Source: Ditylenchus dipsaci
Taxonomy: Eukaryota > Nematoda > Chromadorea > Rhabditida > Anguinidae
Assembly (NCBI GenBank): GCA_004194705.1
Contig: SADC01000078.1
Coordinates: 1 to 64,000 of the forward strand
Reading direction: 5' to 3'
DNA: 64,000 bases
Shown here: in pieces, positions 10,791-23,600 of the stretch
Layout: each line of letters starts with the position of its first letter
How positions within the stretch are numbered: position 1 is the first letter of the stretch
Position numbers and translations under genes: made by a program
Notes under the pieces: model-generated
Database searches by the model: none
Seen by the model: only the letters and a program-made list of their open reading frames with translations
What the model was told of the DNA's origin: nothing

Positions 10791-12392
10791 TTTAGTTGTA
10801 GTTTTGTATTTGGTTTTCATTTTTTCGGTATAATTTTTATTGACTCGCTTGAATAGAGAAGAAGTTCTATAAACTTATATCTAAAAAATATGAATAAGAT
10901 AAAATCTATTGCTGCAAAGCAGAACTCATTTTGCGTGGTCGGCCAGCTTTTTGTTTGTGGTGCAAGGGGATTTGTTGTGCTGGAAGAGGGTAAGCGGCAA
11001 GTCCATTTTCACACACAGTCGACGCTCGATTTTAAATACTCCCAAAAAGTTCGTTCCCGCCCAGGGTCCGACACTTTTTTTAACCCATTTTTGCCCGAAT
11101 TAATTTTCGAAAAATCGAAAGCTGGAATGGTCTTACGTAGGAGTAAAATGGTCGGGTTCATTATAAAAATGCAGTCAAAAAGTGGTCATAATTGCTAAAT
11201 CTCGAGATTTCGACAATTTTTGAAAAATCGCCAATTTTTGTCATTGGCTAAATATTTTTTGGAATTTTGACCTACTTTTCGTGCATAAATCTGACCAAGT
11301 CACCACTCAAAATGTAGCTTATTGTCTCAACTATCTTATGAGCAAAAACTTACTTGATGGTTGTGAGAAAAAGATAAGTAAAAACAAAATGCCAAGAAAA
11401 TGAATTTGAATTTTTTATTTTTTCTGAATTTGTTTCACAATGAAGACATTTTTCAAAAGAGCTACATCTCAGCATTCTCAAATTAAATTTTTTTCTAAAA
11501 AGTGAGTTTTGTAGCTCTCAGTCTGCTCTATGACTTAGTTATTGAATATCAGCGCATTGATCAACAACTAATAAAAATTTGAATCAAAATGGCTGTGTAC
11601 TTGTCAAAATTAACTGATTTTTCATATAAAACTTTTCACAACCCAAAAAAGCAATTTTCGAAAGTCAAAAATTACCTTTCTAGAATAACACTTAGGGCTT
11701 ATAAACAAGCATACTGTATATTCTGTATTAAAGGCCCCGGGGCTTTATTTTTCAACCCTCAAAAAGTCGGAAAAATTTGGGTCGATTTTGAGATTTTTGG
11801 GTGCGTGAGTACGTGTCCTTCTAATGTTGTACGGTGTGTCATCCAGATGGATTCACCTGGCCAGGTGGTGCCTTTTTTCTTTTTCTTTTATACACTATTT
11901 CACTATTACAAAAAGACGTAAATCAGCTGCAAAAGAAGGTTTGCCTCTTTAAAATGGCGTGTAGTTTGCACACGTCCTCGATCCAGCGAAGATCTCCTCC
12001 AATTTTTTAGAGAAGATCCAGGGCTACATTTTGGTATGTGACTCGTTATCAAAAAATGCAAATTTCGTACTTTTCGATGCAAAAGAAGTTTCATTTCAAC
12101 TTTTCGCCTTATATTTGACCTAAAATCTGGACTTTTGTCTAACTTTCACTCAAAATGCCCTGAAATTTTTATATTTATCATCAAAATTTTCAAAATTTTC
12201 GGCTAGTGTGCAGAGCAGACTCAGGGCTACCTTTTTGGGCTGAAAATTTTTGCAAAAAATACAAAATTTGGGATTTCCTAATGCAAAAGATGTTTCATGT
12301 ATTTTTTGCCTTATATTTGACGTAAATTCGGGACTTTCATAGGCCTGTACTCAAAATTTTAGGTAAAAGTTGAAAATCTGATATTTACGACC
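10791..12392. other. No gene seen; diverged repeat fragments
   Basis: This contains a partial element with CTCGATTTTAAATACTCCC...TTCGTTCCCGCC at 11027-11075, related to the foldbacks at 21299 and 28662. A degenerate TACCGTAT-family end lies near 11715-11765 (TGTATTAAAGGCCCCGGGGC). I found no supported coding exon. Confidence 0.5.
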
Positions 12393-12661
12393 TACCGTAT
12401 AACCTCTATTAATCCCCCCGGGGGATTATTTTTCAACCCTCCCAAAATTGGGAAAATTTTAGGTCGATCTCGAGATTTTCGGGAGCCCAACCAAAATCTA
12501 AAAATTGGAATCGGTAGAGCTCGTGGGAGTTAAGAAAACGCAAAAAACAGATTTGTAAAATATTTACTTTAGGCTGAGATATAGGTCTCCAAAGTCAGGG
12601 GGGATTATTAGAGGCGGGGGGGGGGGGGGGGGGGGGGGTGATTAATAGAGGTTATACGGTA
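12393..12661. mobile_element. TACCGTAT-family element with a G23 tract
   Basis: Ends are TA-CCGTATAACCTCTATTAA and TTAATAGAGGTTATACGG-TA, perfect inverted copies flanked by TA. The interior has the family's GGGGGATTATTTTTCAACCCT segment. A run of 23 G lies at 12616-12638. Confidence 0.8.
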
Positions 12662-13021
12662 TGTCTACTTTTTGATTTCACGTCGAATAGGCTAATAATT
12701 AAAAAATAGAATTTTTTTTGAAAAATCGGTAGTGTCCGTGGGTGGGGTCGAATTCGTGATCTTGAGGAAAATAGCCTTATTTGCTATGTAAAATACTGTG
12801 AATAAAAGGTTGACCCACTGCGCCATGTAGACACGGCCAAAAATTCGAACCGAACAATTTTAGTCAAATTGAAAAGCCGTGGGCTCGACATGTCCAAAAT
12901 TTTTGTAAAATTTCATTTTTTTTGCTCTCAAATTTCGTTAAATTTTTTTTGACAATTCGACATTTCTTGTCGATGTGTCGACATTTTTCGACGTATCGAC
13001 ATTCCACCATGGTTTCCAATA

Positions 13022-13205
13022 ATGACAGTGGTACTGACAGTTACACTGACAGTCACAATGACAGTGACACTGATATCGTCTTGGTTGGCAACAATAACAA
13101 ACACAGAAACAATGACGTTAACAATGTCATAGTGATGCCAGTGTGATAGTGACACATGAGTAAAAATGACACTGACAGTGACCTTGAAGTGCCAGTGTCA
13201 CTGTC
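13022..13205. repeat. Degenerate ACTGACAGT/GACAGTGAC tandem repeat
   Basis: Repeated short units such as ACTGACAGT and CAATGACAGT over about 180 bp. Asp/Thr/Ser-rich open frames here are by-products of the repeat. Confidence 0.6.
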
Positions 13206-13224
13206 GAAAAGCGCACTGACATCG

Positions 13225-13430
13225 AAGTATGCATGTTTTTTCATGCATCCAGAGTCGCTTTCGAGTGATTTGTGTCTAAAGTATGTGGGTGTGCGCATCC
13301 CAACCCCAAGCCTCCAAGCCCCTGCGTCCTCTTCGGGGGCGCAGGAGGCTTGAAGGGTTAGAGATGCGCGCACTCACTTACCTTAGATATAATTCCGAGC
13401 AAGATTCTTGATCATAAAATGCATTTAGAG
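13225..13430. repeat. Dispersed palindromic repeat family, copy 1
   Basis: Carries CATGCATCCAGAGTC, TTCGAGTGATTTGTGTCTAA, TATGTGGGTGTGCGCATC and CCCAACCCCAAGC, then the imperfect complement TTAGAGATGCGCGCACTCAC and TTCCGAGCAAGATTCTTGAT. Related copies are at 30245-30385, 31005-31150, 38060-38260 and 56860-56965. Confidence 0.75.
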
Positions 13431-13829
13431 GCTCTTTTTGCCAAGTCCCATGTTGAAAAACATGGTAAAAAATTGAAATCATGGTTTTGGTCGATTTTTG
13501 ATGAGCCAGTGAAAAAGGAGTCAAAGTCGAGATGTTCAACAGAATTGGCTTGCAAGTCAACCGGTGGCTGGATGGCTGGATCCAACTTTTTTGTTTTTAT
13601 TTCAAATCTACTGTTTTTTAAACAATTTGGTTTTGTGACTCGACAATAATCCCTCCTCCACAACAATACGTTTGAGATTGTGTTGGAGTGGATTTGTGTT
13701 GGAGTGTTGCAGTGGGCTGGTATGCTTAGGCTGTGCTCAAGAGTATAAAGTCTCTGAGCCTTAAGCTGTGACTCAAACCCAGCCAACTATGGAGCACCGA
13801 AAAGTATGAGAAGTCAGTGATAGGATTGA

Positions 13830-16035
13830 TGGTTGAATCGAATTAGATTCCTAAAGGTTTCTATCTGAGCCAAACCTCTTCGGAGTGTTTGATCAAATTT
13901 TGGATTGTCGGGCCCCTTGGTCGATTTTTGATGAAATGACTTGGAAATGACTTTCCGCCACCTGAAAACATATTTTGAGCATGCTTCAGTGGTTAAAACA
14001 CACAAAAACATGATTTTGGGGCGTTTCGCGAGGGGGCGATATAAGGTACTCCGGCCGATTTTACCACTGTGAACCATCTTCAGCATGCCCGAATCAGTTC
14101 AGAAAATGGGGTTCGGAACCCAAAAAATGAAAAAATTTTTTTGCTTCAAGTAGTCAACCACTTGGTTCGGTTGGTTCAGACTAAAAAATTTGAATTCTCG
14201 CAAAATTTTCTCAAAACCGAGGTCGTTGGTTGGAACCCCTATGGCTGCAAAGAATACTATCAAAGAATACTATCCGGGTGGTTTAGATATTATTCGGTAT
14301 GGATCAATTCGGTGTTTGGATAAGTTGGATGCTCCCTTAAACTATGTAGTAAACCTATGCAAGCCCAAATTGATGATTTTTTTTTGTTTTCCATTTCCTC
14401 CATTTTGTTCATCAATTAAGGGTACTTTTGTAATTAACCCTCTGTACATTAGATGAAAAGAGCGGTCCTCTCTGAGTAAACATATTAATTTCTTTGTTTA
14501 CACAAAAGCGCAATAATAATTCATTGAGTGTTGACCAGTGCTCCCTACTCTATATAGTACTATATTATATGTTTCAATCTTCAGACGTAAGATATAAAAT
14601 CTAGATATTGTGGAGGCTGAGCTCAGCGGATGTTAAAGAGAGGGGTAACTGTGAAGCCATCTATAATCTCCTATATAGTATTAGAGCTGTTTTGTTTGTG
14701 GACAATTGATGTTTTTGATTTTTTTGGAATGTTTGTGTTTTTTTTACAATTTTTTTTCATTAAATTAAAGTATGGAATTTCAGGAGTAGAATGGTTGTTT
14801 TAGATTTTAGTTTTGAGATTTTTTTTGGTTTTAATTTTTCGGTTTAGTGACCAAATCGTCGTTTTTTTCGTTTGAGAGTCAAAATCTCAGAGTTAAGTGA
14901 TGATACGGTCAAGGCGCGCAATGCATTTTGTAGCCCTGAATCTCAGCTTTCTTTGAAAAAAAAATCGGCGAGAAATGACGACTTTAAATAGGGGATCTGT
15001 ACTCGAGTATGGAGGTGGTCATTCAGAGGGATTTTGAATTTGGGTCTTTTTGAATTTTTTGTTTTTTGTCTCGAGAGGAAAGTTTTTTATACTTTTTTTC
15101 AGCTCTTTTTTATTTGTGTTTAATTTTTGTCTATTAGATTTGTTAAGAAAACAAGTAAGTCGAATAAGAGAGCGTGTAGTGCTACCTGTAGAGTGGGTAA
15201 AGGTACCTGGAGAGCCTGAAGAGGTACCTGGAGAGTGTGTAGGAGTACCTTCAGTAAATTGATCTGCAGGTAAATTCATGGACGATACGTAAAAATGCCA
15301 CGTTCTGGAGAAAAAGTGCCACGTTTTTGTGAAAAAGTGCCACGTTTTTTCGATTCTAGTCAAGAAGGCGTGGGTATGGATAGGATGGGTACCCATCCTA
15401 GGTTTCATAGTTTGAGTCACCAAATTACAGTTTTGGTATTGTCAAACATCTTCAGCGTAAAATTTGGATGAAAAATCATGGTTTGCAATCCCATATAAAA
15501 AACTGATATTTTCGGGATTTGTAGGCAGCTGCTCACTCAGAATAAGTATCTACCCCATAATAGGTGTTGTGGCTAGTGAAATCACTATTTTGGTATTAAC
15601 AAACTGTGTTCAGCACATGATTTTAGGTGAGATAGGGTGGTTTTCTGTGTTACTTTAAAAAATTTCCCATTTTCCGAAAATTTGTAGATCGTAGCCTTAG
15701 TCTTAAAAAGTTTCAGTTATGATCCACAAGCGGAAAAGTTGTACTCAAAAATAATTTGAGCGCCGAAAAGAGCATAAGAAAATAAACAACGATGATGCGC
15801 CGCAATCCGAATAAAAAATCGCCTACCTCAGAATGAAAGAGCGCGGGAGTGCGGCTCCAAAAATGTGTCGCCTGATTGTGTACACGCTGGCGCCGCACCG
15901 CGGAAGTGAAGATTTGCGCAGGAGTGCGGAGTGCGGAGGTGCGGCTCCCATTGGGTTTCCAGCTTTAGAGATTATTTACTTATGATATGTTTTAGCTGTA
16001 CTTTAAATCGTATGTCCTTTACAGTTTAACATTAG
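13830..16035. other. No gene seen; repeat fragments
   Basis: A partial copy of the CCACTTGGTT/AACCAAGTGG foldback family (compare 43445-43860) lies near 14075-14215. Short GGTACCTGGAGAG-type repeats lie at 15180-15255 and GTGCCACGTTTT repeats at 15294-15345. Other open frames lack homology that I can recognise. Confidence 0.45.
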
Positions 16036-16188
16036 TACAATCGAACCTGGGTATAACGGCAATCCTAGGAGGCAGCTAGAGGTGCCGTTATATTAGGGTG
16101 AACTTTGCCTTATTTCTCTATTTGCCAATCAAATATTAAAAAAGTATCGTTACATCGGAGCGCCGTTAAATCCATCGGTTCGACTGTA
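16036..16188. mobile_element. TA-flanked element, CAATCGAACC/GGTTCGACTG ends
   Basis: TA-CAATCGAACCTGGGTATAACGGCA at the left and a diverged complement GCCGTTAAAT...CGGTTCGACTG-TA at the right. It belongs with the CAGTC-ended, TA-flanked group and has no coding content. Confidence 0.65.
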
Positions 16189-17270
16189 TTTTATTTTAAA
16201 AGTTGAAAAGTTATTAAAGGTTCGAAAGTTTTAGAAATGCAGACAAGTCAAGTTAAAGTTTTTTTCAAAAAAGCTAGAAAAACTGCTGAAAACTAAGAAA
16301 AATATTCGAAATAAGAAGCTTTGTACAGCTCAATAAAAAGACTCGAGACATTAGTATTGTCTTTGAATTTTTAATGCTGTTTACATAATAAACAAATGAA
16401 GAGTCTTTATTGAAGAGACAAAGAAGTATCGTAAAGTAAAGCATATTTGTTTGGCAAAAAATTAAGATCTGGTCTAATCTTAGATTTAGTCTAGATCTAT
16501 TAGGTTGTCCGGGACGGCAAATATTGGGCCACTTTTAATTAGAAATGGCCAATATTCGGCGTGCCTGTTCTCCAACTATTTGCTCTTACATAGCATTTCT
16601 TCGGAGTTTTCAAAAGGTACACGTCAGATTTCGCGTTATAATGACATCTATTTTTATGACGAAAATTGAAAAATTCGCCGGTAACATGTATACTGGTAAG
16701 TACCGAAATCCTAACAATTTTCTTGGGTTGTTTTTATTTTGGAAAAATAGAATCTTTGCTTGGTTCCTCCTGCGCTTTTGACCTCGTCATCCAGAGGTCA
16801 TCCATAGACTAGGATCGTATAGAAAAAGCAGCGAAATCTCTGCAAAAATATGTGATATTTTTCAAAAAAATTATTTGATCTTGAGTCATCGATACGGAAC
16901 CAACTTTTTATGAAACATATTATCGCTAAAATTATTTTCAAACAAAATCAATAGAGGTTCTAGTTTGAGTTCATACTTTTTCAATTCTTCGACTTCCTTA
17001 TAACCAACCCGTTTATGATTTTAAAAGATGACTGAAATTATTTTTCTAAAAATTATGTATCAAGTACTTCTCTAAATTGAAAATTTCAAAGAAATTAAAC
17101 ACCAGCCTAAAAATTAAATGGAACTGAGTATAATTTAATTAAAAAAAACTTGCACTTCCTATTCTTGTCAAAATCTGACTTTTGGTGTTTAGAACAACAT
17201 GTTAGACTAAAATATAGTCTTTGTATGTACGATAGTATTTTTCTCTTGTCCTGTGTTTTATTAATCAATT

Positions 17271-17445
17271 TACCATATTTCCTCTAATTAACGCCCCCTC
17301 CCCTGATTCAAAATCGTGTTTTTGGCTTTTTAGCTCATTTTTCTAGCTACAAAATGGGTAGTAACTTACCTGAGAGAAATGATCAAAAGTGGGTTAAAAA
17401 CATAATGCCAATATTTTGAGAGTGTTAATTAGAGATAATACGGTA
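17271..17445. mobile_element. TACCGTAT-family element, diverged
   Basis: The left end TA-CCATATTTCCTCTAATTA and right end TTAATTAGAGATAATACGG-TA are inverted copies, flanked by TA. Confidence 0.65.
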
Positions 17446-18178
17446 TTTATTTTTTAATTTTATTAAAACACATGTAGAAACGGGCGCTTATTGGCGCTTC
17501 CATCTTGTTTGCACCTGTTATTAGTTGTTAATCAGTGATTGGTACGACTGCCTGGGTATCAAAACCTGGTACCACCAACTGGGTACCACCAATTGAGTAT
17601 GCCTACATTAGTACCACCAGCCGTACGCCTACGACTATTACTGTTCCATTTACTGACCTCTGTGGCCCAGTTTACCATTAGAACGTTAAGAACAAAGAGA
17701 TGCTTAAATGGGAGGTGGGTTAAAGAATGTCAAAGGCTTGGCAGGCTTCAGAAACCGTCGAAGGGTCAGAGAGCTCGTACTCTTTGATCTTTCTGACAGC
17801 TAGGACTGAGTTCAAAGTTTTTTGGTCGTGTATGTCATCAAAACACAAAAATTTATTTTAGACCCAATACTCAAATGAAAGACTTGTTGTCTACAAGCTC
17901 AACGTTTTTTCAAGTAATTGGTTCCCAGACAAATCACATCACCGTTCAATAAAACACAAAAGCGAATTTCAGCCACCTGCAAATCGATTTCCTTTTACAC
18001 AATAAGATCATTGTTGTTTAGTTTTCTTCAAAGACATTATTCTCTTTTACCATTTCCTGCCATAGGACTGACTTGCTTGAAAAAAGTTATCTAAATAACT
18101 CAATTTTTCTTAGAACATTCTTTTGACTTGATTGATTGCAGGTTGAACTTTTGCAGAACCACCTTCGCTTATTAAAAA
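17446..18178. other. No certain gene; Thr/Pro-rich short frame
   Basis: A frame at about 17569-17675 reads TTNWVPPIEYAYISTTSRT and ends in a stop. It is too short and has no splice partner that I can support. The overlapping frame at 17539-17787 is equally unsupported. Confidence 0.3.
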
Positions 18179-19499
18179 ATGGAAGTAGTGAAAGAAGATG
18201 ATGACTCAAGCAGTCTGGCTTCCACATCTTCCAACTTTTCTTCGTCCCTGATAAACAACGCTGCAGTTATTTCCGACTTTTCTGCAGACTCTTCTGCACC
18301 GATTATGGTTAATAAAATGACAGATATTTTTGTTGACAGCTTCTGTTGCTGCATTATTCAAAGGGCGGATGAAGACCCGTTCATATTCAAGGTATTTTTT
18401 GGGTATGTAGAATTTTCAGAATGCATTTTTATTCAGGAAAACAGCTCTAAATACTTGGCATTATGCCATACTATTCATGTGAAACATTTGTCAGTGATAC
18501 TCGTCTACTTGAAGACAATATTGTTTCTTTTACTGGTTGTTTTGGCTTTCTTGTTCCAATCGGAGTCCCTAGTCATATTTGGTAAACCTTTTTTTGAAAT
18601 TTTGTCATAATTTTTTAAAGTTGATTGTTTATCGGGGTGTACGGTTAGGTCAGTTCATCACGGTCAGTTTTAGGCCAGCGTATGTTAGGACGGACTCAAA
18701 CATGTATTCCGGACTACAAAAAAGTACGAAAAACATGAAAAAAACTTCGAAAAAATAAAAATCAAGTTCCATGGTAAACTGGTCATTTCGAAAAGCGCGG
18801 CGAACTGAACGTTCCCCTTTCTAAACGAGCCCCCAAAGCCAGGCCTCTTAGGCTCTTAGGTTTTTGGTTTAGGCTTAAGTTGGGCCAGTAAGGACGGTCT
18901 AAAATATGTCTTAAAAAATTTAAATTCATATGATTAAAAAATATGTTAAAATGTTATTACAGCATTTGTTCTGTCATTTGGATTAGCAGTATCCAGTTAT
19001 GTTTTGCTATATACGGGAATTAAAATGAAGAAGTTTTATTATTTGTTGCCATTCTTCTTTATTACCTTTATCTTTATTATGGCGCAGTCGTGCATTTTTT
19101 CGTAGATTTTCTGGATAGTGCTAATACCAGAGACACAATGGACTCCAACCAGCTAATCAGCTTTATTATACAGGTAAATAAGCTATATTAGTATTTGATA
19201 GCAAAAAACCACAATTATAGATCTCAGGCATTTCTCTTGAAGTATATTCCTTGTTAGTAGTTTGGAGACTGTTCAACTACATTTGTGACATAGTAATGTG
19301 TGATGAATTAAAAAAGAAGGGAGTTTACATTGATCAGCCCTTGTTAAATACAGATGCACCAAAGAATAAAACTTCAATAACAATTTCTTGGGCTTCTATC
19401 CAGGAAATGAATGCACTAGCTGCTTCTAATGCAACTTTAAATCAAATAGAAACAATATGGAATTCAAAGAAAAAATTTACGAAAGCATTTGTTGTTTAA
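18179..19499 (+). CDS. Four-transmembrane protein gene
   Basis: Exons 18179-18391, 18437-18581, 18963-19173 and 19221-19499; introns of 45, 381 and 47 nt with GT-AG ends. The exons total 848 nt; one additional base restores a single frame of 282 residues. The break lies at the T6 run near 19105, before the VDFLDSANTRDT segment. The product has a Ser-rich acidic N-terminus, a CCCII cysteine cluster (about residue 57), then hydrophobic segments LSVILVYLKTILFLLLVVLA, FVLSFGLAVSSYVLLY, YYLLPFFFITFIFI and ISGISLEVYSLLVVW, and a soluble tail with NKT and NAT glycosylation-like sites. The topology resembles LAPTM4-type or nematode four-TM families, but I cannot assign a name. The position of the break in a homopolymer favours an assembly error. 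Confidence 0.6.
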
Positions 19500-19797
19500 A
19501 AATATGTTTCTCGAATTCAATGTTACCATAATTTATTACAGATATATAAAAAACACTAATTAGTAAACTAGTTTTTTTAATTCATGACAAGCAAAAAACT
19601 TTAACTATCATTATAAAGACGTTTTTTTCCTACTCTTAATTGTTAAAAGAGGTAAACACAATTTTTTAACATTTTGGTTGAAGTTCCAACTTCGAACTTC
19701 TGAATATTGTTACAATTCCGATAAAAGGTCTCCTAGAGACTAGACAAAAGTGGCTTTGTATCAGGGAAGCTGCTGTCCTCATATTTGTGTGGCCTCA

Positions 19798-19882
19798 CAG
19801 TCAAACCTCTGATGCTCGGCCATCTTACTGACCATCCAAAAGTGGCCCTATATCGGGGTGGCTTGATATCGGAGTTTGACTG
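19798..19882. mobile_element. Short CAGTCAAACC-ended element
   Basis: CAGTCAAACCTCTGATGCTCGG at the left and TATCGGAGTTTGACTG at the right are imperfect inverted copies. It resembles the 6026 element in its ends but lacks a clean TA duplication. Confidence 0.45.
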
Positions 19883-19926
19883 CTATGTTTTGCTTAATTA
19901 TAAGACCATAGCAACCCAAAGAGACA

Positions 19927-20084
19927 TACCGTATGACCTCTATTACCCCCATCCTCTCATAATCCCCACCCACCATTTTTTTGACTGCGAATGCAGAGTT
20001 AACGCCATCTTTTATTTACAATTTCAAAATTTTTCAGGTGTTAAAAAATAATCGCCCTGGGGGGTTAACAGAGGTTATACGGTA
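19927..20084. mobile_element. TACCGTAT-family element
   Basis: TA-CCGTATGACCTCTATTA and GTTAACAGAGGTTATACGG-TA are inverted ends with TA on each side. The centre contains CAAATTTTTCAGG...CCCTGGGGGG, typical of the family. Confidence 0.75.
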
Positions 20085-20672
20085 AGATAGCCATTCAAAA
20101 GCAATGGCAATTTACCCCTGAATGACGAGAAAACATCTTGAAGAGGCTCTTCAACTGATTAAACGAAGAGCCAACTTATGGGATCACAAGAGAACGGACC
20201 GTTCAAAAAAAATAGACAACAACCAGGTAGTTGAGCCAAGCTGCAAGAGTAATGGATCAAGAGCAAGAGGGAGAAAATTTCGAATATGTTATCGATGAAT
20301 TTCTGGAGTGCTGAATTGTTTGATAGAGGGTTTGTTAATGAAGGGTTTTTTTCGAACTGTTCATGTTAGAAAATAGTGAGAGGAAGTCTCTGGTAAAAGC
20401 ACACCACCCGCAGGTATTTGAAAAAAAAGCGTTCCGATTAGAATAAAAACGGCATTTCTTTTAAAAAGACTAAATGTGTTAGGAGAATAAAATTTTGCCT
20501 GATTCCCTTTTTAGCTTTTCACATATTTTAATCCGTCTGATCCGCTTAAAAATCATCTTTGTAAAAGAGAAATAGTTTGGATATATTTCAAAGGCAAAAA
20601 ACACGTGTTTAATATAGAAATATTTCAACTGGAAATCGGTTTGTACTATTATAATATAAGCTAAGTATAAAA

Positions 20673-23600
20673 ATGTTAGTTACAATATATTTATTACTAA
20701 GCTGTCTATCTTATTCTAATGTTTTCGCAATCAGTAACATTTCCGTAAATAGTCAAGCAGCTTCTGGTTTAACTAAAACCAAACTTGCTGAATTGGAGAG
20801 CCTAAGAATGAATGCTGAAGAGTATGGGCGAGTGGATAACCTTCACAAAACCTGGTTTCTAAATGCAGTCCAATCTCTGTTAGGAGCGCTAGGCAGGGAA
20901 ATGTATCTTAAAATGAGAAAGTAATTGATTTATCGTCTAGATCTATTAATTTTCTTAAGATGTAGACCCCATAAACAACAATTTGTAAAGTGTCTGGATG
21001 CCATTGAAGAAGACGTAAACCTTCCAGCCAGTGCTAAATGCATAATAAACGCAAAAATCAATATTCCTGTTAGAAGTAGACACAAAAGAAGCTCAATATC
21101 TACTGTCACAGACAAAATCAAAATCAAGAATATGGATGAGCCGCCCAAATTGATTTTACCAGACAAATTAGCTCCGAAAGGCTCTGCCAAGACTCTTATT
21201 AATGCGCTTACCAATTCAGTTCGAGCGTGGCGTGGCAGAGAAAAGGAGCAAGGTGGCAGTGCTTACACCCAACTACAACAGGTAAAAACATTTATGACCT
21301 GACTTTTTCGCCGCTCGATTTAATGACACCCCAAAAAATTCCTTCCCGCCCAGGGTCCAACACTTTTTGTACCTCGATTTTCGAAATGTTTTGACCGCTC
21401 TTTTTTAACAGTCTGGTCTCAAATATCGCAAAGATCCCAAATTCGCCGTACGTTTTTCAGAATCATGAAATTTGTCTCTCCAAAATAGCAAAAGATCGAT
21501 CTAACGACAGTGTTTTATCAAAAATGGAAAAAATCGGAATCGAAATATGAGACCAGACTGTTAAAAGAGAACGGTCAAAACATTTCGAAAATCGAGGCAA
21601 AAAAGTATCGGACTCGAGGCGGGAACGAACTTTTTGGGGTGTCATTAAATCGAGCGGCGACTGTACCAATTTTTAGTTAAACACAGTAATGAAGTCATTC
21701 CGTGAGTCTCAAAACTACCACCGCCGAATGCTTGACATCGTTGTTGATGGAGACAAGAGCTATCGTAAACCTACTCATTTGTCCGAACGTTTGTCTGACA
21801 TACTTCCAAGTCCCGACAAAGTGCCTGCGCTGCTGAGAAACTTATACTCATCTCTTGTTGAAAAACTTGGAAATCACACTGGAAGCCAATTGAATTACCA
21901 GTTTCTGTCTCCTAAATTTGCAGCAATAGTGGAAAACAGAGCTGGGTCTGCTGACCAATCTACAAATAAGTAATATATTAACTTTTTAAACAAAAATAAT
22001 CCTAAAGTTTAGTCAAGCCTTATCCCCAAACCTGTTTCCTCTATATCAGCCTGACCAAGAAGATCAACGCAATGTAAAAAACAAAGATATTTTGCCTGTA
22101 TCTGACTTGCTGGATAAGGCTGGAATTCCCAATCAAAACAAAGGGCGATGTTGGAGCTAATTATGGAAGCGTCGGGTGCTTCTCAGCTGGTCAGTGACTC
22201 ACTCAAGATTATACGTCAACAAAGCAGTCAAGCTCTCATGGATGATATAGAGGGAGTGACTGGTTTAGTAGCTACCAAGTTCCGAAATCTAAAGAAAAAG
22301 CTTAATGCTAAACAGAATATTGAGCTGGAAAAGAGAAAGTATACTTTTATGGACAAAGAACAATTGCATTTCATGTACTCGGACAGAGGTAATTGAATTT
22401 TTGAAAATTACTATGCCTAGGTATGCCTGACTCAGGATTTCGTTCCAGATTTGTTTCCCAGTCTACCACCAAAATTAACTGATATGTTTGGCAACAGAAG
22501 TGAGTATGACCATAAACAACTGCTGGATACTTTAATTGAATCACTTGCGCACCGGCCAAAAAGAGATACCGAGAAAAAAGATGAAAAGAAGGTTGAAGAA
22601 GAAAAACAGCAAGGGGGAGTATTTTTATCTCCTTTTGCTTTTTCTCCTACAATTGCTCAGGTAAAAATTTTGCTGGTTGAATTTTAGTAATGCGTGAATT
22701 AACAATAGCTTTTCTTTTTTCTTCTTAATTGAAAAAAACCCAGGCTTGCTCGCCAGAGCTACCCTTACATCAAAATTTAAAGAGGGCGGGCGAATTGTGT
22801 GACCAGAAGTTTGTTTGATGTATAGCGCAGTTAGTTTTTATTTGCCTGAAATGGTGCGCAAGTTCGACCCCACCTGGTGGCATGCTAGTTATTTTGGCTT
22901 TTTTACCAATGTCTAGAGAAAATTTTTATCGCTAATTTCGAATCTGGTGTCGAAAAGTAATATTATTTCTAAGAATTGCTTAGACAAGCCAAAATAACTA
23001 GAATGCGCCAAAGCGGGGTCGAACCTGCGAACAATTTTGGACAAAAACAGTAAAGCGTATCCACTGCGCCATGCATCAAAGAAATTCCTAGTTTCACAAG
23101 TTAGCCGCTTCCTTTAATTCAAATTTTTTAGCTTACGGTACTTGGACCAATTATTTTGTCGCCAAGTATATTCTCACCAGCTATTCTGGGTCCAGCAGTG
23201 TTAAGCCCTGTAAGCATGTAAAATTAAATTAAAATATTTACGTGTGAAAGCTTTTTAGCCTATATTATCACCGCAAGTGGGAAACCCTTTGATCTTAAGC
23301 CCTTATGTACTTGGACCTAATATTTTGTCAGCAGCTGTGTTCAACCCCTATGTACTGTCACCTTATGTACTCAGTCCAAATCTTTTAAATCCATATGTGC
23401 TCTCACCTCTAATTCTAGTAAGTTTTTTAAGAAGCGAGGTTTTTTAACTGCACATATACCGTATTAATTTAATAAGCCGATAGACGCCTTATTTTTTAAT
23501 CACCCTTGAAGGTGTCGGCTTAATAGAGCATGTCGCCGATATGATAAAATGACACTTTTCGACGAAAAAAATCAGAGTGTATTTTTTTAATGGCTTATAC

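Noticed and set aside
10417..10856. Frames over GTGACGGTGAAAA and AAAAAGACTTTTTT arrays
   Set aside because: Periodic peptides generated by tandem repeats.
12922..13353. Asp/Ser/Thr-rich small proteins on both strands
   Set aside because: Explained by ACTGACAGT tandem repeats and the palindromic repeat next to them.
22799..22890. tRNA gene
   Set aside because: A-box-like and B-box-like motifs are present, but no cloverleaf or acceptor stem can be formed; treated as a SINE-like repeat arm.
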